NCBI GenBank assembly: GCA_028700615.1 | Contig: JAQVSH010000015.1 | Coordinates: forward strand, 1 to 17,499 | DNA: 17,499 nt | DNA from: Bacteroidales bacterium | GTDB taxonomy: Bacteria; Bacteroidota; Bacteroidia; Bacteroidales; UBA4181 | Reading direction: 5' to 3' | Shown here: piece by piece, positions 1 to 7,886 of the stretch | Numbering within the stretch: the first letter of the stretch is position 1 | Layout: each line of letters starts with the position of its first letter | Position numbers and translations under genes: made by a program | The notes under the pieces: model-generated | Told to the model about the DNA's origin: nothing | The model's input: only the letters and a program-made list of their open reading frames with translations | The model's database searches: none

Positions 1-771
1 AAAGATTTCTGCCTGCTGGTCAAAGAGGTCGGCTCTGTCGGTAGTATAAAAAACACGTTGTCCGTTCTTTTCGCATAGTGAATCCATTTCAGGATGTCTC
101 TGTAAATAATCCTGAAGGCTTTCAGCCACAATTTTTCCCTGATCAACGATTTCCACCCTTTCAGGTAGGTACGTCTTGATTTTATTGATCAGTAACGGAT
201 AGTGAGTACATCCCAGAATAAGGGTATCAATCTCTTTATTCCGGAGAAAAAGATGATCCATATGTTTTTTGACGAAATAGTCTGCTCCGGGAGAGTCATA
301 CTCTCCGTTTTCAATCAATGGAACCCAAAGAGGACAGGCTTCCTGATAAACCATCATTTCAGGATTCTGATGGTGAATTTCGATGGGGTAGGATTCTGAC
401 GCTACCGTTCCCCGCGTACCCAGTACGCCGACTTTTCCCCCTCTATTCATTCGGGCTACATATTCCGCTACGGGACGGATCACGCCCAATACACGTCTGT
501 CGGGATCTATCCGCGGCAGATCTTTCTGCTGGATGGTCCTCAGCGCCTTGGCGGATGCCGTATTGCAGGCAAGAATGACTAAACGGCATCCCTGATTGAA
601 AAGAAAATTTACATTTTCCAGGGTGAATCGGTATACAGTTTCAAAAGATCGGGATCCATACGGCGCCCTGGCATTGTCCCCAAGGTACATAAAATCATAT
701 TGGGGAAGTTTTTCTACAAACTCCCGGAGTACTGTCAGTCCCCCGTATCCCGAGTCAAATACGCCAATCAT
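1..771 (-). CDS. murI: Glutamate racemase, 3' end cut by window edge
   Basis: Cytoplasmic cofactor-independent racemase converting L-glutamate to D-glutamate for peptidoglycan precursors. Reading the minus strand from the ATG at 771 gives 257 open codons up to the window edge; family members are about 260-280 residues, so only a short C-terminal tail is missing. The hallmarks are all visible: the N-terminal FDSGYGGLTVL (residues 5-15, with the Asp-Ser pair), LGDNARAPYG (30-39), the first catalytic cysteine in ACNTAS (Cys69), CPLWVPLIE (146-154) and the second catalytic cysteine in LGCTHYPLL (Cys188, His190). It follows two Skp genes at the end of the uppS-bamA-skp-skp cluster, but a hairpin lies in the 64-base gap, so its transcription may be partly separate. 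I see no promoter match in front of it. The family is certain; only the end is unseen. Confidence 0.96.
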   Translation of the reverse strand, partial: MIGVFDSGYGGLTVLREFVEKLPQYDFMYLGDNARAPYGSRSFETVYRFTLENVNFLFNQGCRLVILACNTASAKALRTIQQKDLPRIDPDRRVLGVIRPVAEYVARMNRGGKVGVLGTRGTVASESYPIEIHHQNPEMMVYQEACPLWVPLIENGEYDSPGADYFVKKHMDHLFLRNKEIDTLILGCTHYPLLINKIKTYLPERVEIVDQGKIVAESLQDYLQRHPEMDSLCEKNGQRVFYTTDRADLFDQQAEIF

Positions 772-790
772 TTTTTGTTTTTAAATAATA

Positions 791-815
791 AAGGGTGCCC
801 GTAAAAGGCACCCTT
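791..815 (-). terminator. Hairpin between the second skp gene and murI
   Basis: A perfect 9-bp stem (AAGGGTGCC at 791-799 with GGCACCCTT at 807-815) encloses a 7-base loop. On the minus strand it is followed by a T-rich but interrupted tract (TTTATTATTT). It lies about 20 bases past the skp stop codon and about 20 bases before the murI ATG. It looks like a Rho-independent terminator of moderate strength, or an attenuator/3'-end stabiliser that lets some transcripts run on into murI. Confidence 0.7.
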
Positions 816-835
816 ATGATATTTCGTTCACAAAA

Positions 836-1366
836 CTACTGTGCCGTGGGGGTGATTCCTAATTTTTTGGTTACATCCTGAGTAATATCAGGTGCATTAG
901 TAGCAGAATAAATCACATCACTTCCTGTTGAAATATCCAGAACCCAAGTGATGCTTTGTTCTTTGGCCACTTCTTCAACTGCTTTAGCAAATTTTTCAAG
1001 AATAGGCTGCATCAGCTCTGTTTGTTTTGCCTGTACAAGGGTAGAGGCATTTTGCTGATATTCCTGTATACGAGCCTGTCTGTCCTGTATTTCGGTTTGT
1101 TTGGCCGCTTTGGCAACATCCGAAAGCGCATCAAACCCTTTAGAGACTTCTTCAATAAATTTGTTGAGTTCAACCTGCATGTCTTCTATTACAGCAATAT
1201 GCTCTTTTTGAAAATCTTCTGCTGTTTTCTGGGCAGCTGCCAATTCCGGCATGGAGGTGATCACACTTTGTCTGTTGATTTGTGCAAATTTAGGGGTGGT
1301 CTGTGAAAAACCCACAGAGCAGACCAAAAGGGCAGCGGAAAATACTATCCATTTTAAGGCTTTCAT
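836..1366 (-). CDS. OmpH/Skp-family periplasmic chaperone (downstream copy)
   Basis: Periplasmic chaperone of the Skp/OmpH family, which holds unfolded outer-membrane proteins on their way to the Bam complex. The product is 176 residues from the ATG at 1366: a signal peptide (MKALKWIVFSAALLVCSVGFSQ), then KFAQINRQSVI matching the family's start, a long charged helical segment rich in Lys, Glu and Gln (mature residues about 25-105, the coiled-coil tentacles), KQTELMQPI, and the C-terminal segment ending in ITPTAQ. An in-frame ATG at 1429 would add 21 residues before the signal peptide; it is rejected because a promoter match lies at 1394-1424, inside that extension. The neighbour at 1447 is a paralogue sharing the KQTEL(L/M)QPI block but otherwise quite different. 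Which of the two is the functional Skp cannot be told. Confidence 0.93.
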   Translation of the reverse strand: MKALKWIVFSAALLVCSVGFSQTTPKFAQINRQSVITSMPELAAAQKTAEDFQKEHIAVIEDMQVELNKFIEEVSKGFDALSDVAKAAKQTEIQDRQARIQEYQQNASTLVQAKQTELMQPILEKFAKAVEEVAKEQSITWVLDISTGSDVIYSATNAPDITQDVTKKLGITPTAQ

Positions 1367-1393
1367 TCTTATTTTGATTTTAGTTATAGTTTG

Positions 1394-1424
1394 CAAATGT
1401 ATTATTTTTAGGCCAATGTGCAAT
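1394..1424 (-). promoter_or_regulatory. Bacteroidota-type promoter for the downstream skp gene
   Basis: On the minus strand a perfect -7 element TACATTTG (1401 to 1394) is preceded, 19 bases upstream, by ATTG (1424 to 1421; consensus TTTG, 3 of 4). Transcription would start near 1387, giving a leader of about 20 bases to the ATG at 1366. This suggests the second skp gene can be transcribed independently of bamA. It is inferred from sequence match only. Confidence 0.6.
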
Positions 1425-1446
1425 CGCAAAGGGCCTTTAACAAATA

Positions 1447-1959
1447 TTATTTATAACCCAGGCGTTGCAGGATCTCATCGCTGTGGTCATTTTTGGGATT
1501 AGAATAGATAATGCCGGCATCGGAGGCTGTGTCAAATACCAGATCATAACCTCCATCAGAAGCCAGATCGCTGACTGCACCGGTCACTCTTTCCTGTATG
1601 GGCTGAAGTAATTCAGTCTGTTTTTGAGCCAACAGGCCTTCTCTGCCAAAATATTTTTTTTGTAATTCCTTGGCCTGATTTTCCTGGGCAATAATCTCTT
1701 CTTCCTGTTTACGTTGATTTTCGACGCTCAGGGTAGATCTTGATTCCTGATATTTTTTGTACATAGTCTCAATAGACTGATATTTTTCGTCCACTTCTTT
1801 CTGCCATTGTTCCGAGGATTGTTTGATTTGCTCCAGGGCACTCTGGTAGGCAGGGATGTTTGAAAAAATATAATCAGTATCTATAAAGGCAAGCTTTTGA
1901 GACATGGCGACTTGTGTGGAGAGCATCAAGGCCATCACCGATAAAATAATAGTTCTCAT
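1447..1959 (-). CDS. skp: OmpH/Skp-family periplasmic chaperone (upstream copy)
   Basis: Second OmpH/Skp family member, 170 residues from the ATG at 1959. A signal peptide (MRTIILSVMALMLSTQVAMS) precedes QKLAFIDTDYIFSNIP, the typical N-terminal strand of Bacteroidota OmpH proteins. A long Gln/Glu/Lys-rich coiled-coil region follows (about residues 35-110), then KQTELLQPI and the closing YDLVFDTASDAGIIYSNP segment, ending RLGYK. The in-frame ATG at 1998 would put 13 residues before the signal peptide and is not favoured. It lies 70 bases after bamA with no recognisable promoter between, so it is probably co-transcribed with bamA, its functional partner. Expected role: holdase delivering outer-membrane proteins across the periplasm. 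Confidence 0.93.
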   Translation of the reverse strand: MRTIILSVMALMLSTQVAMSQKLAFIDTDYIFSNIPAYQSALEQIKQSSEQWQKEVDEKYQSIETMYKKYQESRSTLSVENQRKQEEEIIAQENQAKELQKKYFGREGLLAQKQTELLQPIQERVTGAVSDLASDGGYDLVFDTASDAGIIYSNPKNDHSDEILQRLGYK

Positions 1960-2029
1960 AGCAGTGGTTTTAATAAGTATTCGATGTATAAAATTCACTC
2001 TGAATATAGTAAAATTACCGGATCATCCG

Positions 2030-4555
2030 TTAAAATTGTTGTCCCAGGGTAAACTGGAACTGACTTTTATTATATCCGCCTCCGGCCGGGACGTCATCAA
2101 AACCATAACCCCAGTCAACACCCATCATACCGAACATCGGGAGATAAGCGCGAAGACCGATACCCGCGGCCCTTTTTACATTGATGGGATTAAAATTTCT
2201 TGAATCATACCATGCATTCCCACCTTCCAGAAAAGCGATGACATAGATGGAGGAGGAGGTTTGCATAATTACAGGATAGCGGAACTCCATATTTGTTTTA
2301 ACGTAGATGGGAGCCGCGCTCCGGTCCGGGTAACGCGGATCCCAGAAAGCGTAATCCTTGTATCCCCTCAGGCTGATGATGTCCTGCCCGAAAAGCCTGT
2401 ATGTCTGCATTCCGGATCCACCCAGCACATATCCTTCATAAGGAGAAACTCCGATATTTTTATCGTAGAAACCTAAATACCCGAGATTATAGTTTACCCC
2501 TAAAACCAGTTTTCCGATCAGGGTTTTGTACCATTGCGCCTTAAATGACCATTTATGATATTCGATCAGGCGGTATTTATCCGCAGGATCGGCTCCTTTA
2601 TAATTTTTCCCCTGAATCAGTGACCAGGGCGGTGTGGCGGTGACTCCTAATGAGAACAAGGATCCGCGTGTAGGGAACAGCGGGGCATTGATGGAATTTC
2701 TCTGAATGGTAATGCCAACGTTAAAGTTGTCGGAAATTCCATCCGTAAACGGGAACCGGTAATATGATCCTGATACCCAGTTTTTTACTTTGTAACGCTG
2801 ATAGGTTGTTTGGAAAGAGACAGAAAAATAGTCATCGGGCCATTTAATTCTTTTTCCGAGCCCAACGGTTATACCGGTGGATTTATAGTATTGGGTAGGG
2901 GTTGCACTGAAATTCCAGTAATCCGCATAATTGTCATATTCCCCCATACTGGAGTGAAAAAGATTTACCGAAAGAGAGTTTGGCTTATGCCCTCCAAGCC
3001 ATGGCTCTATAAAAGAGAGGTTCCAGCCGCTATATCGTTTTCCGTTGGTTTGCCATGAAATTCCGACTTGTTGGCCGTCTCCCGTGGGAACAGGTCTCCA
3101 GTTTTTAAATTGTTTTGCGTTCCTCATCGAGAAGTTGTTAAACTTCAGTCCGATACGGCCTATTACCATGCCGGATCCCCAACCGGCTGACAGTTCCAGC
3201 TGGTCATTGGCCTTTTCTTCCAGTTGGTAAACAATATCTACGGTCCCGTTTGCCGGATCAGGAATAGGTAAAGGATTAATCTTGGTTTCATCAAAAAATC
3301 CCAATTGGGCAATCTGGCGGACATCCCTTATAATATTCGCCCTGCTGAACAGTTCGCCGGGCTTTACAAAAAGTTCACGCTGAACAACCCTTTCATTGGT
3401 TTTGGTGTTTCCCTGGATAATAATTTTATTGATGGTGGCCTGAGGTCCTTCCACGACGCGCATTTCTACTTCTACCGAGTCGTTGACAATTTTTGCTTCC
3501 ACCGGGTTAATGCTGGAAAATAAATATCCGTTGTCCAGATAGACATTCCCGACAGCATCATCATCCCCCTGTATTCTTTTTTCCATGGATACCGGATCAT
3601 ACACCCCTCCGACTTCCATTTTTAACAAAGAATTAAGATATTCGGTCGAATAAACAGTATTCCCGATCCATTGAATACTTTTCAGAAAATATTGGTTTCC
3701 TTCGGAAACATGAATGGTAAGTTTGATCCGGTCTTTGTCTTTGTTGACAAATTCAAGGGTGTCCGACAGAACACTGAAATCTTTATACCCGTTTTTCTTG
3801 TAAAAGTCTGTTAAAAAGCCTTTATCCTCGGAAAATTTAGATTCAACAAATTTAAAAGTTTTGAGAATGTTCAAACCGAATTGATGTGTTTTCTTAAAAG
3901 TCCGGCGTAGCCTTTTGTCTTTAAATTTTTCGTTGCCGATAAAATCAATCTCTCTGACTTTAACCCTGGAATTAAGATCCACATTGGTAATCAGATAAAC
4001 ACGGTCGGCGGAAGCGGTGTCTTCCTTTTCGACGATGTTCATATCAATGTTCAGATATCCTTTTTCCCGGTAAAATTTCCGGATAATAGTTAGAATGTCG
4101 TTTTTTACATTGTCATTTACCTGAGATCCCGGTTTGCGGTTAATTTTTTCCTCCAGATCTTTTTTATCGGCTTTTTTGACTCCTTTAAGTTCCAGAGCCG
4201 CAAGACGCGGTCTTTCTTTCAAAAAAACTTCCAACCAGATTTTTTCATTTTCGATTTTGGTAGCAATGATCTTAACATCTGCAAACAACCCTTGCAGCCA
4301 GAATTTATTAATGATTGAAGTAATGGCGTCTCCCGGAACTGTGATTTTGTTGCCGACTTCAAGACCGGTCATGCTCAGAATAATGTTCTTATCCAAAAAT
4401 TTCACCCCGGTAATCTCGACCCCGGCAATCTCATATTCGCGGGGAAAAGAATAATCCAATACGGGCAAACTGGCATATGGAGTCTGTTGCGCATGGATGG
4501 TCTGGAAATTTATAAAAAATAAAGCAAGTAATATTATGGTTTTGCGCAGCATCAT
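2030..4555 (-). CDS. bamA: Outer-membrane protein assembly factor BamA
   Basis: Omp85-family insertase, the core of the Bam complex that folds beta-barrel proteins into the outer membrane. It is 841 residues, normal for Bacteroidota. A signal peptide occupies about residues 1-22 (a second Met at residue 2 is equally possible as start). The periplasmic half holds a run of POTRA domains (about 42-450); one domain boundary is visible at RVVEGPQATINKIIIQGN, which opens the last POTRA. The rest is a 16-strand-type barrel (about 455-841) with the conserved loop-6 motif LRGY at 729-732. The protein ends FQFTLGQQF, an aromatic-terminated beta-signal as expected for a barrel protein. The ATG follows the uppS stop by three bases, implying translational coupling. 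The two Skp chaperones downstream handle its substrates. Confidence 0.97.
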   Translation of the reverse strand: MMLRKTIILLALFFINFQTIHAQQTPYASLPVLDYSFPREYEIAGVEITGVKFLDKNIILSMTGLEVGNKITVPGDAITSIINKFWLQGLFADVKIIATKIENEKIWLEVFLKERPRLAALELKGVKKADKKDLEEKINRKPGSQVNDNVKNDILTIIRKFYREKGYLNIDMNIVEKEDTASADRVYLITNVDLNSRVKVREIDFIGNEKFKDKRLRRTFKKTHQFGLNILKTFKFVESKFSEDKGFLTDFYKKNGYKDFSVLSDTLEFVNKDKDRIKLTIHVSEGNQYFLKSIQWIGNTVYSTEYLNSLLKMEVGGVYDPVSMEKRIQGDDDAVGNVYLDNGYLFSSINPVEAKIVNDSVEVEMRVVEGPQATINKIIIQGNTKTNERVVQRELFVKPGELFSRANIIRDVRQIAQLGFFDETKINPLPIPDPANGTVDIVYQLEEKANDQLELSAGWGSGMVIGRIGLKFNNFSMRNAKQFKNWRPVPTGDGQQVGISWQTNGKRYSGWNLSFIEPWLGGHKPNSLSVNLFHSSMGEYDNYADYWNFSATPTQYYKSTGITVGLGKRIKWPDDYFSVSFQTTYQRYKVKNWVSGSYYRFPFTDGISDNFNVGITIQRNSINAPLFPTRGSLFSLGVTATPPWSLIQGKNYKGADPADKYRLIEYHKWSFKAQWYKTLIGKLVLGVNYNLGYLGFYDKNIGVSPYEGYVLGGSGMQTYRLFGQDIISLRGYKDYAFWDPRYPDRSAAPIYVKTNMEFRYPVIMQTSSSIYVIAFLEGGNAWYDSRNFNPINVKRAAGIGLRAYLPMFGMMGVDWGYGFDDVPAGGGYNKSQFQFTLGQQF

Positions 4556-4558
4556 GTT

Positions 4559-5308
4559 TTAGTTATTGGTCAGTTGTTCTCCTGTTTTTCCAAATCGACG
4601 TTCTCTCCGGGCAAATTCCTCAATGGCGGCAAAAAGGTGCTCTTTTTTAAAGTCGGGCCAAAGAACAGGAGTGAAATATAGTTCGGTATAGGCCATCTGC
4701 CACAGCAAAAAATTACTGATTCTGAGTTCTCCGCTGGTGCGAATCAATAATTCCGGATCTGGAATTCCGGCTGTGGAAAGATAGTTGGAAATGGTCGATT
4801 CTGTGATATCTGAAGGCTGAAGTTTGTTTAATGCGATCTGTGCTGAAATATTCTTCACAGCCCTGGTAATGTCCCAGCGTCCGCTGTAACTCAGGGCAAC
4901 CACAAGATTCAACCCGTCGCAATGCGAAGTATGTTCGATTGCCTGCCGGATTCTGTCTTCAACTTCCGGTTTGAGAGTGGACAGGTCCCCGAGGGTAACC
5001 AGTTTGATGTTATGCTTTATCATGGTAGGAATCTCGGTATCAATGGACGATACCAACAATTCCATTAATGAGGAAATTTCATCCTTAGGGCGATCCCAGT
5101 TTTCAGTAGAAAATGCATACAAAGTGAGAAACTTTACGCCTTTTTCTATACATCCCTCCAGGGCTTCTCTGACAGATTGAACGCCGTTCTCATGTCCGAA
5201 AGAACGTTCTTTCCCGTATTGTTGGGCCCATCTGCCATTGCCATCCATAATGATAGCTATGTGCTTGGGTATCTTTGTGTTGTGTGTAGATTCCTGAAGA
5301 TTGGACAT
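4559..5308 (-). CDS. uppS: Isoprenyl transferase (undecaprenyl diphosphate synthase)
   Basis: Cis-prenyltransferase that extends farnesyl diphosphate with isopentenyl diphosphate to make undecaprenyl diphosphate, the lipid carrier for peptidoglycan and surface glycans. It has 249 residues from the ATG at 5308, matching the family length. Visible motifs: IAIIMDGNGRWA with the catalytic Asp22, GHENG (38-42), FSTENW (66-71), ALSYSGRWDI (138-147), and RTSGELRISNF (190-200) followed by the Glu209 region that helps bind magnesium. An in-frame ATG at 5365 would add 19 residues, but the promoter at 5335-5366 overlaps that extension, so 5308 is chosen. It is the first gene of the cluster with bamA, skp, skp and murI. 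Confidence 0.96.
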   Translation of the reverse strand: MSNLQESTHNTKIPKHIAIIMDGNGRWAQQYGKERSFGHENGVQSVREALEGCIEKGVKFLTLYAFSTENWDRPKDEISSLMELLVSSIDTEIPTMIKHNIKLVTLGDLSTLKPEVEDRIRQAIEHTSHCDGLNLVVALSYSGRWDITRAVKNISAQIALNKLQPSDITESTISNYLSTAGIPDPELLIRTSGELRISNFLLWQMAYTELYFTPVLWPDFKKEHLFAAIEEFARRERRFGKTGEQLTNN

Positions 5309-5334
5309 TTTTTTTTCAAAAGTTGCCAGATGGG

Positions 5335-5366
5335 CAAAGCTATCAAAATGAATCAACTTTGCCAAA
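5335..5366 (-). promoter_or_regulatory. Bacteroidota-type promoter for uppS-bamA
   Basis: Reading the minus strand, TTTG (5366 to 5363) is followed after exactly 20 bases by TAGCTTTG (5342 to 5335), a full match to the TTTG/TAnnTTTG consensus. The predicted transcript would start near 5328, leaving a leader of about 20 bases to the uppS ATG at 5308. Confidence 0.75.
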
Positions 5367-5452
5367 TGATCTGGGCTCCGGGATTATTAATTTACGTTAA
5401 ATCATTGTATGTCACGCCAGATTGATGAAATTCAGATTATTATTCCGGTTAC

Positions 5453-5483
5453 TTTGGGGGATTCCATGAAAACCTTAATTTTG
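5453..5483 (+). promoter_or_regulatory. Bacteroidota-type promoter for the nfnA-like/nfnB-like pair
   Basis: TTTG at 5453-5456 and TAATTTTG at 5476-5483, separated by 19 bases, match the consensus completely. The start of transcription would fall near 5490, about 40 bases before the ATG at 5532. An earlier in-frame ATG at 5496 would then have almost no leader and is disfavoured. It is divergent from the uppS promoter about 90 bases away. Confidence 0.78.
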
Positions 5484-5531
5484 TAAAATATTTCTATGAT
5501 ATCATGGAGATTTTATGTTAATATATTCATT

Positions 5532-6410
5532 ATGTATAAGATTCTTACAAAAGATATTCTGGCTCCCGGAATTTTTCGTATGGATATTCTGGCTCCCAGA
5601 GTGGCGGCATCTGCTAAACCGGGACAATTTGTCATTGTCCGAATGGACGAAAAAGGAGAACGGATCCCTTTAACCATTTGTGATTATGATGTTGAAAAAG
5701 GATCTGTCACTATAGTGGTTCAGGTCATTGGAGGTTCTACGCTGAAAATGTCACAACTGGAACCCGGTGATACTTTGGCTGATTTTGTTGGCCCCCTGGG
5801 GCAACCTTCAGAGATGCTCAGTGAAAAATTTGAAGATCTTGCGGCGAAGAAGATTATATTTTTGGCTGGCGGATTGGGTACAGCCCCTGTATATCCTCAG
5901 GTGAAGTGGTTACATCATCAGGGAATAAAAGCTGATGTAATGATTGCCGCCAAATCTTCCGGTTTATTGATTATGGTGGAGGAGATGAAAAAAGTTGCCG
6001 GAAATGTTTATATCGCTACAGATGACGGATCTGAAGGATTTCACGGCATGATCACTGATTGTCTTCAGAATCTTATTGACCGTCAGGGAGGCAGTTATGA
6101 TCTTGCGATTGTAATCGGGCCGATGATTATGATGAAATTTGCCGCTTTACTGACTCAAAAACTTTCTATTCCTACCATTGTGAGTCTGAATACGCTGATG
6201 GTGGATGGTACGGGAATGTGTGGCGCCTGCCGGGTAACTGTAGGTGGGAAAACAAAATTTGCCTGTGTGGATGGTCCTGAGTTTGACGGGGCTCTGGTGG
6301 ATTTTGATGAAGCATTGCGTCGTCAAACCATGTACAAGGGATATGAAGGGAAAAAATTATATGAAGAACAGTGTGCATTAGGGATAGAAACCTGCAAATG
6401 TCCTAAATGA
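5532..6410 (+). CDS. nfnA: NfnA-like / SudB-PyrK family FAD and 2Fe-2S subunit
   Basis: Cytoplasmic ferredoxin-reductase-like subunit that, with the GltA-type protein encoded next, resembles the NfnAB (or sulfide dehydrogenase SudBA) complex; such enzymes pass electrons among NADH, ferredoxin and NADPH. It is 292 residues. The FAD-binding half carries GERIPLTI (residues 42-49), and the NAD-binding half opens with LAGGLGTAPVYP (111-122). The 2Fe-2S site is GTGMCGAC...FAC with Cys230, Cys233 and Cys245; Asp225 just before could be the non-cysteine ligand described for Thermotoga NfnA. Two further Cys sit in the tail (CKC). The start at 5532 is favoured over 5496 by the promoter and by where homologues begin. 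It could instead be annotated as a PyrK-like subunit, but no pyrD is present here. Confidence 0.88.
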   Translation: MYKILTKDILAPGIFRMDILAPRVAASAKPGQFVIVRMDEKGERIPLTICDYDVEKGSVTIVVQVIGGSTLKMSQLEPGDTLADFVGPLGQPSEMLSEKFEDLAAKKIIFLAGGLGTAPVYPQVKWLHHQGIKADVMIAAKSSGLLIMVEEMKKVAGNVYIATDDGSEGFHGMITDCLQNLIDRQGGSYDLAIVIGPMIMMKFAALLTQKLSIPTIVSLNTLMVDGTGMCGACRVTVGGKTKFACVDGPEFDGALVDFDEALRRQTMYKGYEGKKLYEEQCALGIETCKCPK

Positions 6411-6453
6411 TATTGTTCCATAAAAGCTGACAGAAGAAAAATCTATAGATATT

Positions 6454-7851
6454 ATGGCAAGGATACCCAGAGTCCCGGTGCGTGAACAAAATCCCACCGT
6501 GAGGGCAAGCAATTTTGAAGAAGTGTGTTTCGGATATAATCAGGAAGAGGCGATGCTTGAGGCATCCCGTTGTCTGAATTGTAAGAAACCCGGCTGTGTC
6601 TCGGCTTGTCCGGTGAATATTAATATTCCCGGCTTTATAATGCATATCAGGGAAGGAGAGTTTGAACAGGCAGCCCGCGTGATTGCCCTGGATTCTTCTC
6701 TTCCGGCGGTTTGCGGCCGTGTTTGTCCTCAGGAAGATCAGTGTGAGGGGAAATGCATTCTGGGAGTGAAAGGAGAGTCCGTAGCGATTGGGAAGCTGGA
6801 ACGGTTTGTCGGAGACTGGACCCGGGAGAACGGAATTGATCTGACTCCTTCCGGGATTGTTCCCAAAGGAATAAAAATGGCTGTGGTAGGTGCTGGTCCT
6901 TCAGGTCTGGCTTGTGCAGGAGATCTTGCCAAAATGGGATATGATGTGACTATTTTTGAGGCGCTTCATAAACCGGGCGGAGTACTCGAATATGGTATTC
7001 CCGAATTCAGATTGCCCAAAGAATCTGTGGTTCGCACGGAAATAAATAATGTGGTAAAGCTGGGGGTTAAAATAGAAACCAATGTCATTATCGGAAGAAC
7101 GGTGACGATTGATGAATTGTTTGATAAAGAAGGATTTAAAGCTGTGTTTGTGGGGTCCGGAGCCGGTCTTCCCAAGTTTATGGGAATTCCCGGGGAAAAC
7201 CTGAACGGGGTATTCTCGGCCAATGAGTTTTTGACAAGAAATAATCTGATGAAAGCCTTCAGACAGGAATATGAAACTCCGATTTTTGTCGGGAAAAAGG
7301 TTGCTGTCGTGGGAGGAGGCAATGTGGCTATGGATGCCGCCAGAACGGCATTGCGCCTGGGCGCTGAAGTCCATATTGTATATCGCAGGACGATGAAGGA
7401 AATGCCTGCCAGGGTTGAAGAGGTTCATCATGCCCATGAAGAAGGTATTATTTTTGATGAATTGTGTAACCCGACGTCTATTCTCGGAGATGAAAAGGGT
7501 TGGGTGAGAGGCATTCGTTGTATCCGTATGGTGCTTGGAGAACCTGATGCTTCAGGACGATGCCGTCCTGTTGAACTCCCCGGCTCGGAATTTGAAATAG
7601 AGGTGGATACCGTGATTATGTCGCTGGGTACTTCGCCCAATCCGCTGATTTCCAGAACGACTCCCGGGTTGGAGGCGAATCCCCGTCAATGTCTCATCGT
7701 GGAAGAAGAAACAGGTCAGACGACCCGGAAGGGAATTTTTGCCGGAGGAGATGCTGTAACGGGCGCTGCTACGGTGATTCTTGCGATGGGTGCAGGCAGA
7801 AAGGCTGCCCGTGCGATGGATCTGTATATCAGAGGACTTGCTGGTGAATAA
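6454..7851 (+). CDS. nfnB: GltA-type iron-sulfur flavoprotein, NfnB-like
   Basis: FAD- and iron-sulfur-containing NADPH oxidoreductase of the glutamate synthase small-subunit family; 465 residues. The N-terminal domain supplies eight cysteines in two groups (Cys40, 43, 48, 52 and Cys87, 91, 97, 101) for two 4Fe-4S clusters. A first dinucleotide fold begins at VVGAGPSG (144-151, FAD), and a second at VVGGGNVAMDAAR (285-297, NADPH). The closing GGDAVTGAATVILAMGAGRKAA block contacts FAD. No glutamate synthase large subunit is present, and the preceding gene, 43 bases upstream, is the NfnA-like subunit. A role in ferredoxin/NADH/NADPH exchange is therefore more likely than glutamate synthesis, though databases often call such proteins 'glutamate synthase (NADPH)'. 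That bifurcation occurs is inferred. Confidence 0.9.
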   Translation: MARIPRVPVREQNPTVRASNFEEVCFGYNQEEAMLEASRCLNCKKPGCVSACPVNINIPGFIMHIREGEFEQAARVIALDSSLPAVCGRVCPQEDQCEGKCILGVKGESVAIGKLERFVGDWTRENGIDLTPSGIVPKGIKMAVVGAGPSGLACAGDLAKMGYDVTIFEALHKPGGVLEYGIPEFRLPKESVVRTEINNVVKLGVKIETNVIIGRTVTIDELFDKEGFKAVFVGSGAGLPKFMGIPGENLNGVFSANEFLTRNNLMKAFRQEYETPIFVGKKVAVVGGGNVAMDAARTALRLGAEVHIVYRRTMKEMPARVEEVHHAHEEGIIFDELCNPTSILGDEKGWVRGIRCIRMVLGEPDASGRCRPVELPGSEFEIEVDTVIMSLGTSPNPLISRTTPGLEANPRQCLIVEEETGQTTRKGIFAGGDAVTGAATVILAMGAGRKAARAMDLYIRGLAGE

Positions 7852-7886
7852 TTTGTCATCCTGAGTGGATTTAATCGATTACGCTC

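Noticed and set aside
202..784. Three plus-strand open frames at 202-784
   Set aside because: They lie antisense to murI, whose minus-strand frame is open to the window edge with both catalytic cysteines.
5553..5597. 15-base exact direct repeat (GATATTCTGGCTCCC) at 5553 and 5583, giving DILAP twice
   Set aside because: Thirty bases apart and in frame, but the protein here has the normal spacing for the family N-terminus, so this is not an insertion; likely chance plus codon preference.
6901..7437. 178-codon open frame on the minus strand inside the nfnB-like gene
   Set aside because: It lies wholly antisense to a well-supported gene with full cysteine and dinucleotide motifs, and its translation shows no domain or signal pattern.
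6454..7851. Glutamate synthase small subunit (GltD) function for the GltA-type protein
   Set aside because: No large glutamate synthase subunit in the window, and the neighbour is an NfnA-like flavoprotein.
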